A stretch of 41,196 nt of DNA from Kamptonema sp. UHCC 0994 (GTDB lineage Bacteria; Cyanobacteriota; Cyanobacteriia; Cyanobacteriales; Microcoleaceae), in contig NZ_JARFTR010000303.1 of NCBI RefSeq assembly GCF_029167235.1, positions 1 to 41,196 of the forward strand. Reading direction: 5' to 3'. Below, one piece after another: positions 30,772-39,453 of the stretch (the first letter of the stretch is position 1; each line of letters begins with the position of its first letter). Both the position numbers and the translations under genes were made by a program. The notes beneath the pieces were generated by a model, which saw nothing but the letters and a program-made list of their open reading frames with translations, had not been told where the DNA came from and did not search any database.

Positions 30772-32188
30772 GTGCCGCCAATATACATACTTGGAGCCGG
30801 GCCTGCGGGTCTAGCGGCTGCTTATACACTCACACAGCAAGGTCAAACAGTTGTTGTAGTTGAGCGAGACTCAAAAGTTGGCGGACTTGCTAAGAGCATT
30901 GAGTACCAAGGGTTTATTCTCGACCTCGGCCCCCACCGCTTTTATACTAAAATTGCTCCCGTAATCCAACTCTGGAACGAAGTTTTGGGCAAAGATCAAG
31001 TTACGGTTACTCGTCTCACCCGGATTTATTATAGTGGCAAATACTTTAGCTATCCCCTCAAAGCTTTTGAAGTCTTATTTGCCTTGGGAATTGTGGAAAA
31101 TATCCGCATCTTTTTTTCTTATTTAGTAGCAAAGATGCTACCTAACCGCCACCCGAAAAATTTTTCAGAATGGGTGGTTGCTAAATTTGGCAAGCGTTTA
31201 TCTGAGATATTTTTTGAAGGTTATACGGAAAAACTTTGGGGGATTCCCTGTACTGAAATTAGTGCTGAATGGGCCGCCCAACGGATTAAAGGACTGTCGC
31301 TGCTGAAAGCAATTCGCACGGCTTTTTTAGGTAGCGATGGCAAGGTTAAAAGCATGATTGGTCAGTTTCAATTTCCGCGCTTAGGCTCAGGGCAATTATA
31401 CGACAAAATCAGCGATTATCTACTGGGCAAAAATCAGAAAGTTCTCCTGAATACAGAAGTAGTGCGGCTGCATGAGCATAATAACCGCGTCACTCAACTC
31501 ACCTTGAAAAATCGCCAAACCGGGGTAGAGTTAACGGTTGACTGTAGTGCCGTGATTTCCTCAGTGCCGCTGAATATATTAGTAGAACAAATGATTTCAC
31601 CCCCCCCGTAAGCAAATCTTATCATTGGCGCGATCGCTTCAGTTTCGCAACACAGTTCTCGTTTATTTAATAGTTGAAGGTAGTCAGTTATTCCCGGACA
31701 ACTGGCTTTATATCAATGAACCCAGTGTAAGGCTAGGAAGGGTGACTAATTTTGCTAATTGGTCGCCAGAGATGCTATCGAATCAGCATCAAACGCCTTT
31801 ATGCTGCGAATATTGGTGCAACTTTGACGAACCGATGTGGCAGTTGCCGGAAGTTGATCTTTTGAGTTTGGCCGAAGAAGAATTGAGAAAAATTGGGTTG
31901 CTTTGCAATGAAAAGATTGCGGCAGGTTTTGTCGTGCGTTTGCCGCGTACTTACCCAATTTATGCGGGGGATTATAAGCATATTTTAGCAGAGATTCAAA
32001 GTTATATCAAGCAGTTTGAGAATTTGCAAGTTGTGGGTCGTTATGGTGCTTTTAAGTATAACAATCAAGACCACAGTTTGCTGATGGGGATTTTAGCGGC
32101 TGAGAATGTGTTGAACCCTGGGAAGCATGACCTTTGGGGAGTTAATTCTGATAGTGAGTATCTGGAGGAAGCTAAGGCTGAGCGATAA
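30772..32188 (+). pseudogene. FAD-dependent oxidoreductase (UDP-galactopyranose mutase/protoporphyrinogen-oxidase-like) with frameshift
   Basis: The first frame (30772-31611, GTG start) encodes the dinucleotide-binding motif ILGAGPAGLAAAYTLTQQG, VVERDSKVGGLAKS and LDLGPHRF, and ends ISPPP then stop. The second frame (+1) continues PRKQILSLARSLQFRNTVLV to DHSLLMGILAAENVLNPGKH, the FAD-binding C-terminus. The switch is in a run of eight C (31600-31607); seven C would restore one continuous protein of about 470 residues. Related enzymes act on sugar nucleotides or lipid-linked intermediates. Gene context (glycosyltransferase next) supports a polysaccharide role. It may be a real mutation, a phase-variable tract or a sequencing error. 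Confidence 0.85.
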
Positions 32189-32237
32189 CCTGTTTTCCGG
32201 TAGCGTAATTTTATTGTGCATCTTTGAAATAATTAAT

Positions 32238-33602
32238 ATGAAAAACACAAAAAAAAATACAGCTAATATTACCATTGTGGCAGTGCTGTTAGTAGCTTTA
32301 TTGATGAGGTTATTACTGCCTGTTTTAGCTTTGATTATTACCCAAGATTTAGAACTGTTTAATAGAGGAGATACATTATCATATACAATTCCGGCAAAAA
32401 AGCTAATAGAATTAGGTCAGTTTTTAAACATTGACAATCAACCAGAACTATTTCGCACTCCTGGCTATCCTTTACTACTAATTCCCGGACTATTAGCAGG
32501 TAATGTGGAAATTGTGACCATTTTTATTCAGATAATATTAGATTGTTTAACTGTATATCTAATCTACAAAATTGCTTTACTCCTCTTTAAAAGAGATGAA
32601 ATTGCCATTGTATGTGCTTTACTATATGCTATTGAACCTTTGCCAATACTCAGATCGAGTTTTTTAATGTCTGAGACTTTACATACAACTTTATTAACTT
32701 TGTTTTTGAAGCTTCTGTTAGAATACTTCAAGAATAATTCAGGAAAAAACCTAGCTTTGGCAGCTATTACTTTAGCAGCATCTATTTATGTCAGACCTAT
32801 CGGATATTATTTGCCCTTGCTGATAACTGCTATTCTTCTAGTCTGGAACTTTAAAAAGATGCAAGCAAGGAAATTTTTAATTATTCACACCTGTATTTTT
32901 TTGGTAGTAGCAATGGGTAGCGTTGGTATTTGGCAAATCAGAAACTATGTAAAAGCAGGATATTCAGGGATTGCTGCTGTTTCTGATTACAATTTGTATT
33001 GCTATAATGGTGCTTCTTTAATTGCCAGACAAAAAAAAGTTTCCTCCGAAGAAGTCCATGAACAGTTAGGATGTACTGATAGGGAAAAGTATTTTCAGAT
33101 TTATCCAGAACAACGCCAATGGAGTCAGAGTCAAATCTACCGTTACATGGGCAAAGAAGGAAAAAAGATTATTATGAGCGATCCTTTAACCTACTCAATA
33201 GTTCATTTAGAAGGGATGTTTAGGACTCTAATTCAGACACCTACAAATCGGTATGTACTACTATTAATGGGGATGTTTGAGCCATCAATCACTCCTTCGT
33301 ATAAAAATCTATATCAATACAAAGATATCGTATTTTGGACTAATTTAAACCTATCATTATTATTAGGCGTGTATCTTTTAGGTGTTACCACAGCCTTACT
33401 ATCAAAGAGATTCCTGAATAATCTGTCAATGATTACGCTTGTTAGCGTCGCTGTCTATTTCCTGACTGTATCAGGTGGTGATGTTGGCAGCCATAGGTTT
33501 CGCCTGGCCATTACGCCAATTATTTGTCTGCTGGCCGGCTATGGCTTATCTCTAATTATTAACCGAATCAAGCATCAATTCTCGCCATCAGCCAACAATT
33601 GA
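32238..33602 (+). CDS. GT39-like membrane glycosyltransferase (ArnT/PMT type)
   Basis: 454 residues from the ATG giving MKNTKKNTA; the open frame upstream overlaps the oxidoreductase and is out of its frame. About ten transmembrane helices. FNRGDTLSY carries the acidic residue expected after the first helix of this superfamily, and FRTPGYPLLL is characteristic. A soluble loop (about 270-330) ends the membrane part. These enzymes use a polyprenyl-phosphate sugar donor at the outer face of the membrane. With the upstream oxidoreductase it probably forms a small glycan-modification operon. Confidence 0.85.
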   Translation: MKNTKKNTANITIVAVLLVALLMRLLLPVLALIITQDLELFNRGDTLSYTIPAKKLIELGQFLNIDNQPELFRTPGYPLLLIPGLLAGNVEIVTIFIQIILDCLTVYLIYKIALLLFKRDEIAIVCALLYAIEPLPILRSSFLMSETLHTTLLTLFLKLLLEYFKNNSGKNLALAAITLAASIYVRPIGYYLPLLITAILLVWNFKKMQARKFLIIHTCIFLVVAMGSVGIWQIRNYVKAGYSGIAAVSDYNLYCYNGASLIARQKKVSSEEVHEQLGCTDREKYFQIYPEQRQWSQSQIYRYMGKEGKKIIMSDPLTYSIVHLEGMFRTLIQTPTNRYVLLLMGMFEPSITPSYKNLYQYKDIVFWTNLNLSLLLGVYLLGVTTALLSKRFLNNLSMITLVSVAVYFLTVSGGDVGSHRFRLAITPIICLLAGYGLSLIINRIKHQFSPSANN

Positions 33603-33629
33603 AATAGTTACAGAGATGCGATCGTTTTT

Positions 33630-33836
33630 TTAACGCATGACTGTTAATAATCTCGCTTGCACAGATTCTAAAATTGAATCTAGAATAAAAGAACTAGCCT
33701 TAATAATTTCTATCCCAATTAATTCTCCCGCTTCATTGACTTCTACCGTAATATTAGGGCTGATTTCGACACTTTGGGATTCCCGTTCATCAGAAAGGGT
33801 TAAATGAAGAATATCCTCTTTTTCAAAATACGCCAT
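33630..33836 (-). CDS. DUF2283 small protein
   Basis: MAYFEKEDILHLTLSDE, VEISPNITVEVNEAGELIGIEIIKAS matches the DUF2283 pattern of alternating strands with a conserved GELIGIEI. The ATG at 33836 aligns with family starts; ATG 33875 would add 13 residues. Function unknown. DUF2283 genes are often next to toxin-like DUF4258 genes, but none is seen here. Confidence 0.75.
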   Translation of the reverse strand: MAYFEKEDILHLTLSDERESQSVEISPNITVEVNEAGELIGIEIIKASSFILDSILESVQARLLTVMR

Positions 33837-33915
33837 TTTAGCATTATTCAAAAAATCACCTAATGCCTTTAACATTAATAAGATATTAATAGGAGTTATG
33901 CAACTGGCACATAGA

Positions 33916-33980
33916 GTAGGGTGCGTCAGGCGCTAAAATCCTGATTATATCAATCAATCATTTCGTCTGACGCACCCTAC
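33916..33980. repeat. Inverted repeat GTAGGGTGCGTCAG
   Basis: gtagggtgcgtcag (33916-33929) and ctgacgcaccctac (33967-33980) are perfect 14-bp inverted arms around 37 bases. This is a short interspersed repeat. It lies just after the chlD stop codon and may act as a bidirectional terminator. Confidence 0.7.
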
Positions 33981-33988
33981 AAGCTTGA

Positions 33989-36112
33989 TTAAGATTTCAA
34001 AGATGCGATCGCACCCCTCGCCATTGCAGCGATCGCCTGATCCGTCGCCTTCGGCAAATGATAATATTTCCCTCCCGCATTCTTCGCCAACTCCTTAGCA
34101 AACCCCGTCGAAACAAACTTATTCTCCGTATCAATCACCAACAACTGCATCCCCAAACCCCGAATTTTCGCCGCAATTTCTAACAATTCCGCCTTAATAT
34201 CCGGCTTTTCCCCATCTAACATCGGTTCCCCCAAAGATCGAGCCAAAGGAATATTCCCCCGGCCATCAGTAATCGCCACGATCGCAACTTGGCCGACATC
34301 CCCCGACTTCTGAGCATTTACACCTACTCGTACCGCCTGAGTCAAGCCGTGAGCCAAAGGTGAACCGCCCCCACAGGGTAATCTTTCCAAACGGTTACGG
34401 GCCAAAGCGATCGAACGAGTGGGGGGTAATAAAACCTCAGCCTGCTCGCCCCGAAACGGAATTAAAGCCACTTGATCCCGACTTTGATAGGCTTCCGTCA
34501 AAAGCTGCATAACTGCACCCTTCGCTGACTGCATCCGATTCAAAGCCATCGAGCCGGAAGCATCCACTACAAACACGACTAAAGCCCCCGCTTTTCTGGC
34601 TAAGCGTTTTGCCCGAATATCTCCAGATTCCACAAATACGCGCTTACCCCCCCCTTGCCCCCCCTTGGTAAGGGGGGGAGATTGAGGATTTATCTCCTTA
34701 CCAAGGGGAGGAGATTGAGGATTTATCTCCTTACCAAGGGAAGATTGAGAATTTACCTGCAATGAACTCCCCCCCTTACCAAGGGGGGGTTGGGGGGGGT
34801 TCGCTGCATCCCTTTCCCGCCGCGCCTTCTGATAAGGTGCAGCCGCTCTCAGCGTTGCGTCAACGGCAATCCGTCGCACGGGGCCTTTAGGCAACATCGG
34901 CTTAACATAGCGGCCTCTATCCTCCGAAAAAATCACGCTACGACTCCCCGATTTCCCCTGACGGTTGGCCATTTGAGCAAATAAAAGCACCGTCGGATCG
35001 AGCACTACCCCCTCTGGATCGAACAAAAATTCTTCAGGAATGCTCATTTCTTCCTCTTCTGGCGGCTCTTGATCTTCCTCCTCATCCTCATCCTCATCTT
35101 GCTCCTCCTCCGATTGATCTTGAGGGGGTGGCGGCGGTGGCGGTGGCGGGGGTAACTCGTCTGGGGGAGTTTGCACAATCGTCGCGCGGGGGACAATTAC
35201 CAATTCTACGGCGCGGCGCAAATCGTCAGCCGTGACATCGGTACGCCCTTCTAAAGCCGCCGCCGCTTTAGCTACACGCACGGCGAATAGTTCGGCTCGA
35301 TGTCCCTGTACACCGCCGCGAATTGCTTCTTCTACTAAATAGGCAATTTGTTCGCGTTGAATACGTACATCTTTTAACCATTCTCGCGCTAGTAAAATTT
35401 GGGTTTTAAGGTTATCAATATCTTCTGTATATTGACTGAGGAAAGCTTGGGGAGAAATAGAATAGGAAAGGGCAGATTCTACAGCTTGCACTCTTTCATC
35501 TAATCCTAAAATAGCATCGGCAGAAAGAGCGATGGCAATTCGATCTAATAAGTGTTCTCTCAGCGGGCCTTCTTCGGGATTATAGGTAGCAATAAATAGG
35601 GCTTTGCAGGGATGTTCAAAACTAATTCCTTCTCGTTCAATGCGGTTTCTTCCTTCTGTTAAAACTGTCAATAATTGGTTAGAAATATTATTATCGAGCA
35701 GATTAATTTCATCGACATAAAGCACGCCGCGATTCGCTTGGGCTAACAATCCTGGTTGAAATGCGGTTTCACCTAATTTGACAGATTGCTCAACATCAAC
35801 TGAACCTAAAAGTCGGTCTTCTGTAACTCCTAAAGGAATTTGGACAAAGGGGGCGGGAATGATTTTAGTTGCTATTTCTTCCCCGTCAATTGGTTCCTCG
35901 TTACAGATAGAATCTTTAACAATTTCAATGGGAGGTAATAAACAGTGTAAAGCTCTTGCCATGACGGATTTAGCCGTACCTCGACGGCCCGCGATCGCCA
36001 CGCCTCCTAATCCGGGGTCAATTGCTGCTAAAAGTAGTGCTAATTTAATTGCTTCTTGCCCCACAACGGCGGTGAGGGGAAAAGCTGTCATTGTAGATGT
36101 AAATTGAGTCAT
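33989..36112 (-). CDS. chlD: Magnesium chelatase subunit D
   Basis: 707 residues. ChlD forms the AAA+ platform with ChlI and carries the integrin-I domain of the complex that inserts Mg2+ into protoporphyrin IX, the first committed step to chlorophyll. N-terminal AAA+ domain: [26 protein letters not shown] (42-49), [14 protein letters not shown] poly-Pro then acidic linker (about 320-360) is normal for the family. The vWA/MIDAS domain near 505 has [16 protein letters not shown]. Residues about 436-491 are an extra, repeat-derived segment. ATG 36091 is an alternative start. Confidence 0.95.
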   Translation of the reverse strand: MTQFTSTMTAFPLTAVVGQEAIKLALLLAAIDPGLGGVAIAGRRGTAKSVMARALHCLLPPIEIVKDSICNEEPIDGEEIATKIIPAPFVQIPLGVTEDRLLGSVDVEQSVKLGETAFQPGLLAQANRGVLYVDEINLLDNNISNQLLTVLTEGRNRIEREGISFEHPCKALFIATYNPEEGPLREHLLDRIAIALSADAILGLDERVQAVESALSYSISPQAFLSQYTEDIDNLKTQILLAREWLKDVRIQREQIAYLVEEAIRGGVQGHRAELFAVRVAKAAAALEGRTDVTADDLRRAVELVIVPRATIVQTPPDELPPPPPPPPPPQDQSEEEQDEDEDEEEDQEPPEEEEMSIPEEFLFDPEGVVLDPTVLLFAQMANRQGKSGSRSVIFSEDRGRYVKPMLPKGPVRRIAVDATLRAAAPYQKARRERDAANPPQPPLGKGGSSLQVNSQSSLGKEINPQSPPLGKEINPQSPPLTKGGQGGGKRVFVESGDIRAKRLARKAGALVVFVVDASGSMALNRMQSAKGAVMQLLTEAYQSRDQVALIPFRGEQAEVLLPPTRSIALARNRLERLPCGGGSPLAHGLTQAVRVGVNAQKSGDVGQVAIVAITDGRGNIPLARSLGEPMLDGEKPDIKAELLEIAAKIRGLGMQLLVIDTENKFVSTGFAKELAKNAGGKYYHLPKATDQAIAAMARGAIASLKS
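34640..34802. repeat. CCCCTTACCAAGGGG repeat inserted in frame into chlD
   Basis: Several copies of a GC-rich palindromic repeat, ccccccttaccaagggggg with attgaggatttatctcc spacers, translated as PPLGKGG and NPQSPPL units. The same repeat type is frequent between cyanobacterial genes. Here it lies in the chlD linker between the acidic region and the vWA domain without breaking the frame. Confidence 0.85.
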
Positions 36113-36192
36113 TATTTCTATTATTTTTAATTAGTTTAGCCTATTACCACTTTAAAGGAAAACGCGACCACGCACAAACTCCCTGCTTCCTC

Positions 36193-36230
36193 CCGGCGGT
36201 AAATACCGCCCAGAGGGCGGCGTTACGTAG
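36193..36230. repeat. GGCGGTAAATACCGCC hairpin with GGCGGCGTTACG
   Basis: Palindromic ggcggtaaataccgcc (36195-36210) followed by gggcggcgttacgta, a sequence shared with the core of the family A element at 4140. Lies between two genes transcribed leftward. Confidence 0.5.
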
Positions 36231-36280
36231 TTCTGCAAAGAAATGTAACTTGCTCTGTCGATCGTGGCGACTGCGATATA

Positions 36281-37498
36281 TCAATTAACACTTACGAGTT
36301 CATTTTTCTTAATTTCTAATGGTAAAATTACAGTAAAAGTGGAACCGACACCTACCTGAGAGACTAACTTTATTTTACCTTGTAAAAGTGTTACTAACCG
36401 AGAAACTATTGCTAACCCGAGTCCGGTGCTGTCGGGAGGAAATTGGTAGCGATTAGTTTCTCCAACTTGGAAGAAAGGTTCAAAAATTCGTTCTATATGT
36501 TCGGTTGCAATGCCTATTCCGGTGTCTTTTACTGCGATTGCCCAGCGTTCATCAGGCAATATTTCGCAATTTAAGTCGATGCTGCCAACTTCTGTGTAGC
36601 GAATGGCATTGCTGATGAGATTCGTGATAATTTGCTGGAATCGTTGGGGGTCTGTAATAATTGTATCAGGTGCGCGATCGCTTTTTAATGTGATTTTTAA
36701 TCCCTTGTCGTCCGCTAAGGGCTGCATAGTGTCTATCACGGCATTAATTGCAGAGATGACATTGATTGATATCAACCGCAATTTGATTTTTCCGGCTTCG
36801 GCGCGGGACAGTTCTAAGGCATCGTTTACTAACCGGAGTAACTGTCTGCCATTCCGCAATACTCGCTCAATATGTTCGATCTGGCCGCGAGTGTCTCTCA
36901 CCTCTGTTACTCGTTTTTCTTTACGTAAGAATAGCTCGGAATAACCGATAATTGAGTTGAGAGGTGTTTTGAGTTCGTGAGCTAAATGGGCGAGGGTTTC
37001 TTGATTGGCGTGAGCTAAACGATTAAGTTCTTGATTTGTCAATGTTAATTGACTTTGAATCTGCTGCAATTCTCGCAGTCGCTCGTCAACATAACTTTTA
37101 AAGCATTGTGCGATCGCTTCGTCTAATACAGCATCAATTAGACGTACAGTTCGCATTACTTCTGGTACGGTGGCCGTTAGCAAATCTGTTTCTAAATGAG
37201 TAAATATCACTTGCCGCAATAAACGGTATTCCTGGGCTACTTCTGAGGGATCGTATCCTTGCTCAGCCCGCAACAAGCCGTGTTCTAAACTTGCACTTAC
37301 TATCAGTCTAATTTCACTTTCTTGAGTTTTGGAAAGTACGGTTGTCATTGCTACTAATACGTGCGGAATATGATCTTTTACCGCTGAAGGCGGTAAAGTG
37401 TCGGCACTTTCGATCTGTCTGTCTTGCCGAACGGCTTCAATCCAATTGGTGAGGATTGCTTCAGTTTTATCAGTTAGCAGTTTGCTACAGTCCAGCAT
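36281..37498 (-). CDS. Histidine kinase with RsbRD-like N-terminal domain
   Basis: 405 residues from the ATG giving MLDCSKLLTDKTEAILTNWIEAV. The N-terminal helical domain (about 1-160; HVLVAMTTVL, HGLLRAEQGYDPSEVAQEYRLLRQVI) is RsbRD-like, a globin-fold sensor domain found before kinases. Coiled coil QQIQSQLTLTNQELNRL follows, then HisKA with phospho-acceptor H in LAHELKTPLNSIIGYSEL. The HATPase has the N box NLISNAIRY, G1 DTGIGIA and G2 GLGLAIV. All catalytic motifs are present. No transmembrane helix, so it is cytoplasmic. No response regulator is adjacent, so it is an orphan kinase. Confidence 0.92.
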   Translation of the reverse strand: MLDCSKLLTDKTEAILTNWIEAVRQDRQIESADTLPPSAVKDHIPHVLVAMTTVLSKTQESEIRLIVSASLEHGLLRAEQGYDPSEVAQEYRLLRQVIFTHLETDLLTATVPEVMRTVRLIDAVLDEAIAQCFKSYVDERLRELQQIQSQLTLTNQELNRLAHANQETLAHLAHELKTPLNSIIGYSELFLRKEKRVTEVRDTRGQIEHIERVLRNGRQLLRLVNDALELSRAEAGKIKLRLISINVISAINAVIDTMQPLADDKGLKITLKSDRAPDTIITDPQRFQQIITNLISNAIRYTEVGSIDLNCEILPDERWAIAVKDTGIGIATEHIERIFEPFFQVGETNRYQFPPDSTGLGLAIVSRLVTLLQGKIKLVSQVGVGSTFTVILPLEIKKNELVSVN

Positions 37499-37873
37499 GG
37501 TTAGGGTGGGGGTGGGGTAGGGCAGATATTCCCTTTGGATTATTGTAGTTGACCTACCGCAAACTGGCAAATCAAAACTTGAGCAATATCTACCCCCAAA
37601 AGAAACAGATTAGGTTATGATTTCCCTTGCTCAGTGTTAGGTATTCCCTCCATGCTTTATTCCCACGAGGGTTTTTACAGTGAAGAAACTGTAAATCAAT
37701 TGATGCTTGAGGCGGCTGTACCTGCACATTAAATTTTGGATTTTGGATTTTGGATTTATTTTGTAATCCAAAATCTAAAATCTAGTAAGTGCGTAAGTCC
37801 TATTAAAATAAATGTTAATTTAAAAATTAAAAATTAAAAATTAAATTAAAAATCAAACTCAAAATAGGTAAAT
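37499..37873. other. Intergenic region with inverted GATTTTGGATT repeats and a family A end
   Basis: No supported gene. It contains ggattttggattttggattt near 37737 and the inverted counterpart aatccaaaatctaaaatcta near 37764, then gtgcgtaagtcct (37788-37800), the terminal sequence of the family A element. The remainder is A/T-rich (aaattaaaaattaaaaatt). A 26-codon reading frame at 37652 is not convincing. Confidence 0.5.
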
Positions 37874-38092
37874 CTACTGAACTGCCGAAAGTTCTGCAAC
37901 CAATTTAATCCGTCCCCGACGTACCGAGCGAAGCAGTCTATTGATGGAGCGCCTTTCATCGTCACCGAGAGATTCATCAAAAACGGCGGCCATGAGTCCG
38001 TAGCGATCGGCTAGAGTAATGGTGTTGGTGGCATTAGCTTGGGCGAATAATTCGCTGATAGCAGAGTGAATCAAGTAGATGGGAGCTTGCAT
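37874..38092 (-). CDS. Hypothetical small cyanobacterial protein
   Basis: 72 residues: MQAPIYLIHSAISELFAQAN, then ITLADRYGLMAAVFDESLGDDERRSINRLLRSVRRGRIKL. Not assigned to a named family. Clean ATG, good coding character and a helix-rich composition with a basic C-terminal part suggest a real soluble protein, possibly nucleic-acid binding. Confidence 0.65.
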   Translation of the reverse strand: MQAPIYLIHSAISELFAQANATNTITLADRYGLMAAVFDESLGDDERRSINRLLRSVRRGRIKLVAELSAVQ

Positions 38093-38450
38093 GGCTAGTT
38101 AGTTTGAACTCTATACTTACAGTATTATCCATTTTTTTGTTCCAACCTGTGATGAAACGAGGTTAGTATCAGTGATTCTACTTAGGGCATAGTGTGACTG
38201 AAACCTCTAAGATTGTGTGAGCAGGGTCACAGAATAAGGGGGAAGAAAGGAAGACTGGGAGAAAACTTACCCTATTGCTATTAACTACTAGACTAACTAC
38301 TAGACATCATCTACGAATCTTCTAATTTATTAGAATCAATCTATTTGTATATGCCATTGGTATGAAATAACAAATATTTTTATATCTAAATACTGATGTA
38401 TATATTTACAAAAACTATCAACATTGAAAGAAACAAAGGAGATGTGTGTG
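38093..38450. promoter_or_regulatory. Divergent intergenic region
   Basis: 358 bases between divergent genes, A/T-rich toward the right. A short direct repeat aactactagac occurs twice near 38284-38306. It should contain promoters for both neighbours; none could be assigned. A clear AAAGGAG ribosome-binding site lies at its right end, before the lipoprotein ATG. Confidence 0.4.
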
Positions 38451-38939
38451 ATGAATAAAATCAATCCATATCGAAGAAAATCTTACTGGATGTCTCTGCT
38501 ACTAACAGTGCTGCTAACATTTCCCTTAATGACAGCCTGTGGCTCAAAACAATCTTCAGTGCCGCCCCCAGTTGATGACACTCGTGCTGGACAGACAGTC
38601 TCAGATCCCAACCGTTCCCCGGAAGTGAAAAAGGGATTGTCAAATACTCAGAAAGTAGCAATTTTAGCTGGAGCAGCGGCACTTTACTATATCTACAACC
38701 AGCATAAAAACAAACAAGAACAGGGGTCACAGGGGCAATACTACCTTTCCAAAAATGGTCGGGTTTACTACCGCGATGCTGAGCACCGCGCTCACTGGGT
38801 AACACCGCCCCCTGAAGGAATTAAAGTTCCAGAGTCCGAAGCACAGCAATATCGTGAATTCCAGGGTTACAACAATAGTCCTACCGGCAGAGATCTCACC
38901 AGCGTTGAAGAAGCCAGAACCGCAGCCCCGGTACAGTAA
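38451..38939 (+). CDS. Hypothetical lipoprotein
   Basis: 162 residues from the ATG 9 bases after AAAGGAG. A signal peptide (WMSLLLTVLLTFPLMTAC) ends in a lipobox LMTAC, so the protein should be lipidated on Cys. The mature part has a second short hydrophobic stretch (KVAILAGAAALYYIY), then a YYLSKNGRVYYRDAEHRAHWVTPPP segment with aromatic repeats. Family not recognised. It is probably co-transcribed with the small repeat protein that starts 82 bases downstream. Confidence 0.75.
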   Translation: MNKINPYRRKSYWMSLLLTVLLTFPLMTACGSKQSSVPPPVDDTRAGQTVSDPNRSPEVKKGLSNTQKVAILAGAAALYYIYNQHKNKQEQGSQGQYYLSKNGRVYYRDAEHRAHWVTPPPEGIKVPESEAQQYREFQGYNNSPTGRDLTSVEEARTAAPVQ

Positions 38940-39020
38940 CCACAAAGATAACAACGGCGTGCAATAGGCAAATGCTTTTGATACAGCCGTTTCCTCAGCT
39001 ATAAAAAAAGGAGAAAGATC

Positions 39021-39281
39021 GTGTTCGACGGGTTATTACGACAGTTGAAAGAGGCAATCCTGGGGCCTAGCGGCGGGCGAATAGATCCTAATGGCAACTA
39101 TGACGATCGCAATGTCCGCCCTGCTAGCGAAGATCCCTACGGCGATCCCGCCGATTATGGACAATCTGGCAACGTCCGCCCTGCTAGCGAAGATCCCTAC
39201 GGCGATCCCGCCGATTATCCACAATTCGGCAATGTTCGCCCAGCCAGCGAAGATCCCTACGGCGATCCCGCCGATCGGTAG
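39021..39281 (+). CDS. Small acidic repeat protein (three NVRPASEDPYGDPADY units)
   Basis: 86 residues, GTG start 7 bases after AAAGGAG. A 25-residue amphipathic head (MFDGLLRQLKEAILGP) is followed by three 20-residue repeats with consensus NVRPASEDPYGDPADYxQxG, the last one cut short to 16. The repeats are acidic, proline-rich and probably disordered. The DNA repeats (60 bp; 39111, 39171, 39231) are nearly identical, showing recent expansion. Not recognised. Location after a lipoprotein gene suggests an envelope-linked role. Confidence 0.75.
   Translation: MFDGLLRQLKEAILGPSGGRIDPNGNYDDRNVRPASEDPYGDPADYGQSGNVRPASEDPYGDPADYPQFGNVRPASEDPYGDPADR
39111..39278 (+). repeat. 60-bp tandem repeat inside the small acidic protein gene
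   Basis: Units at 39111-39170, 39171-39230 and 39231-39278 (partial). Differences are mostly in the last 12 bases of each unit and at silent sites. Confidence 0.9.
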
Positions 39282-39453
39282 CGGGTTTAAGCAAGTAAAG
39301 CAGTTTGACTAAAAAGACATCTCCGACAATGCCCAAGCCATTGACGTGAGGTGTTTCTGGCTGTTTGAAACTCATTTTTTGGTTATTTGATTTTACTTTA
39401 ACTGAGCAAAGCGATCGCTTAGCAATTTTGATTTCTGAGAGGTTTATTAGCCA

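Noticed and set aside
36603-36944. Plus-strand frame opposite the histidine kinase
   Set aside because: Shadow of the HisKA/HATPase coding sequence.
37652-37732. 26-codon reading frame MLYSHEGFYSEETVNQLML
   Set aside because: No ribosome-binding site, no recognised homology and surrounded by repeat debris; possibly a fragment of an older gene but not supportable.
39111-39278. Regular 60-bp repeats that could suggest a CRISPR array
   Set aside because: The units are contiguous with no variable spacers and are read as protein repeats in one frame behind a good ribosome-binding site.
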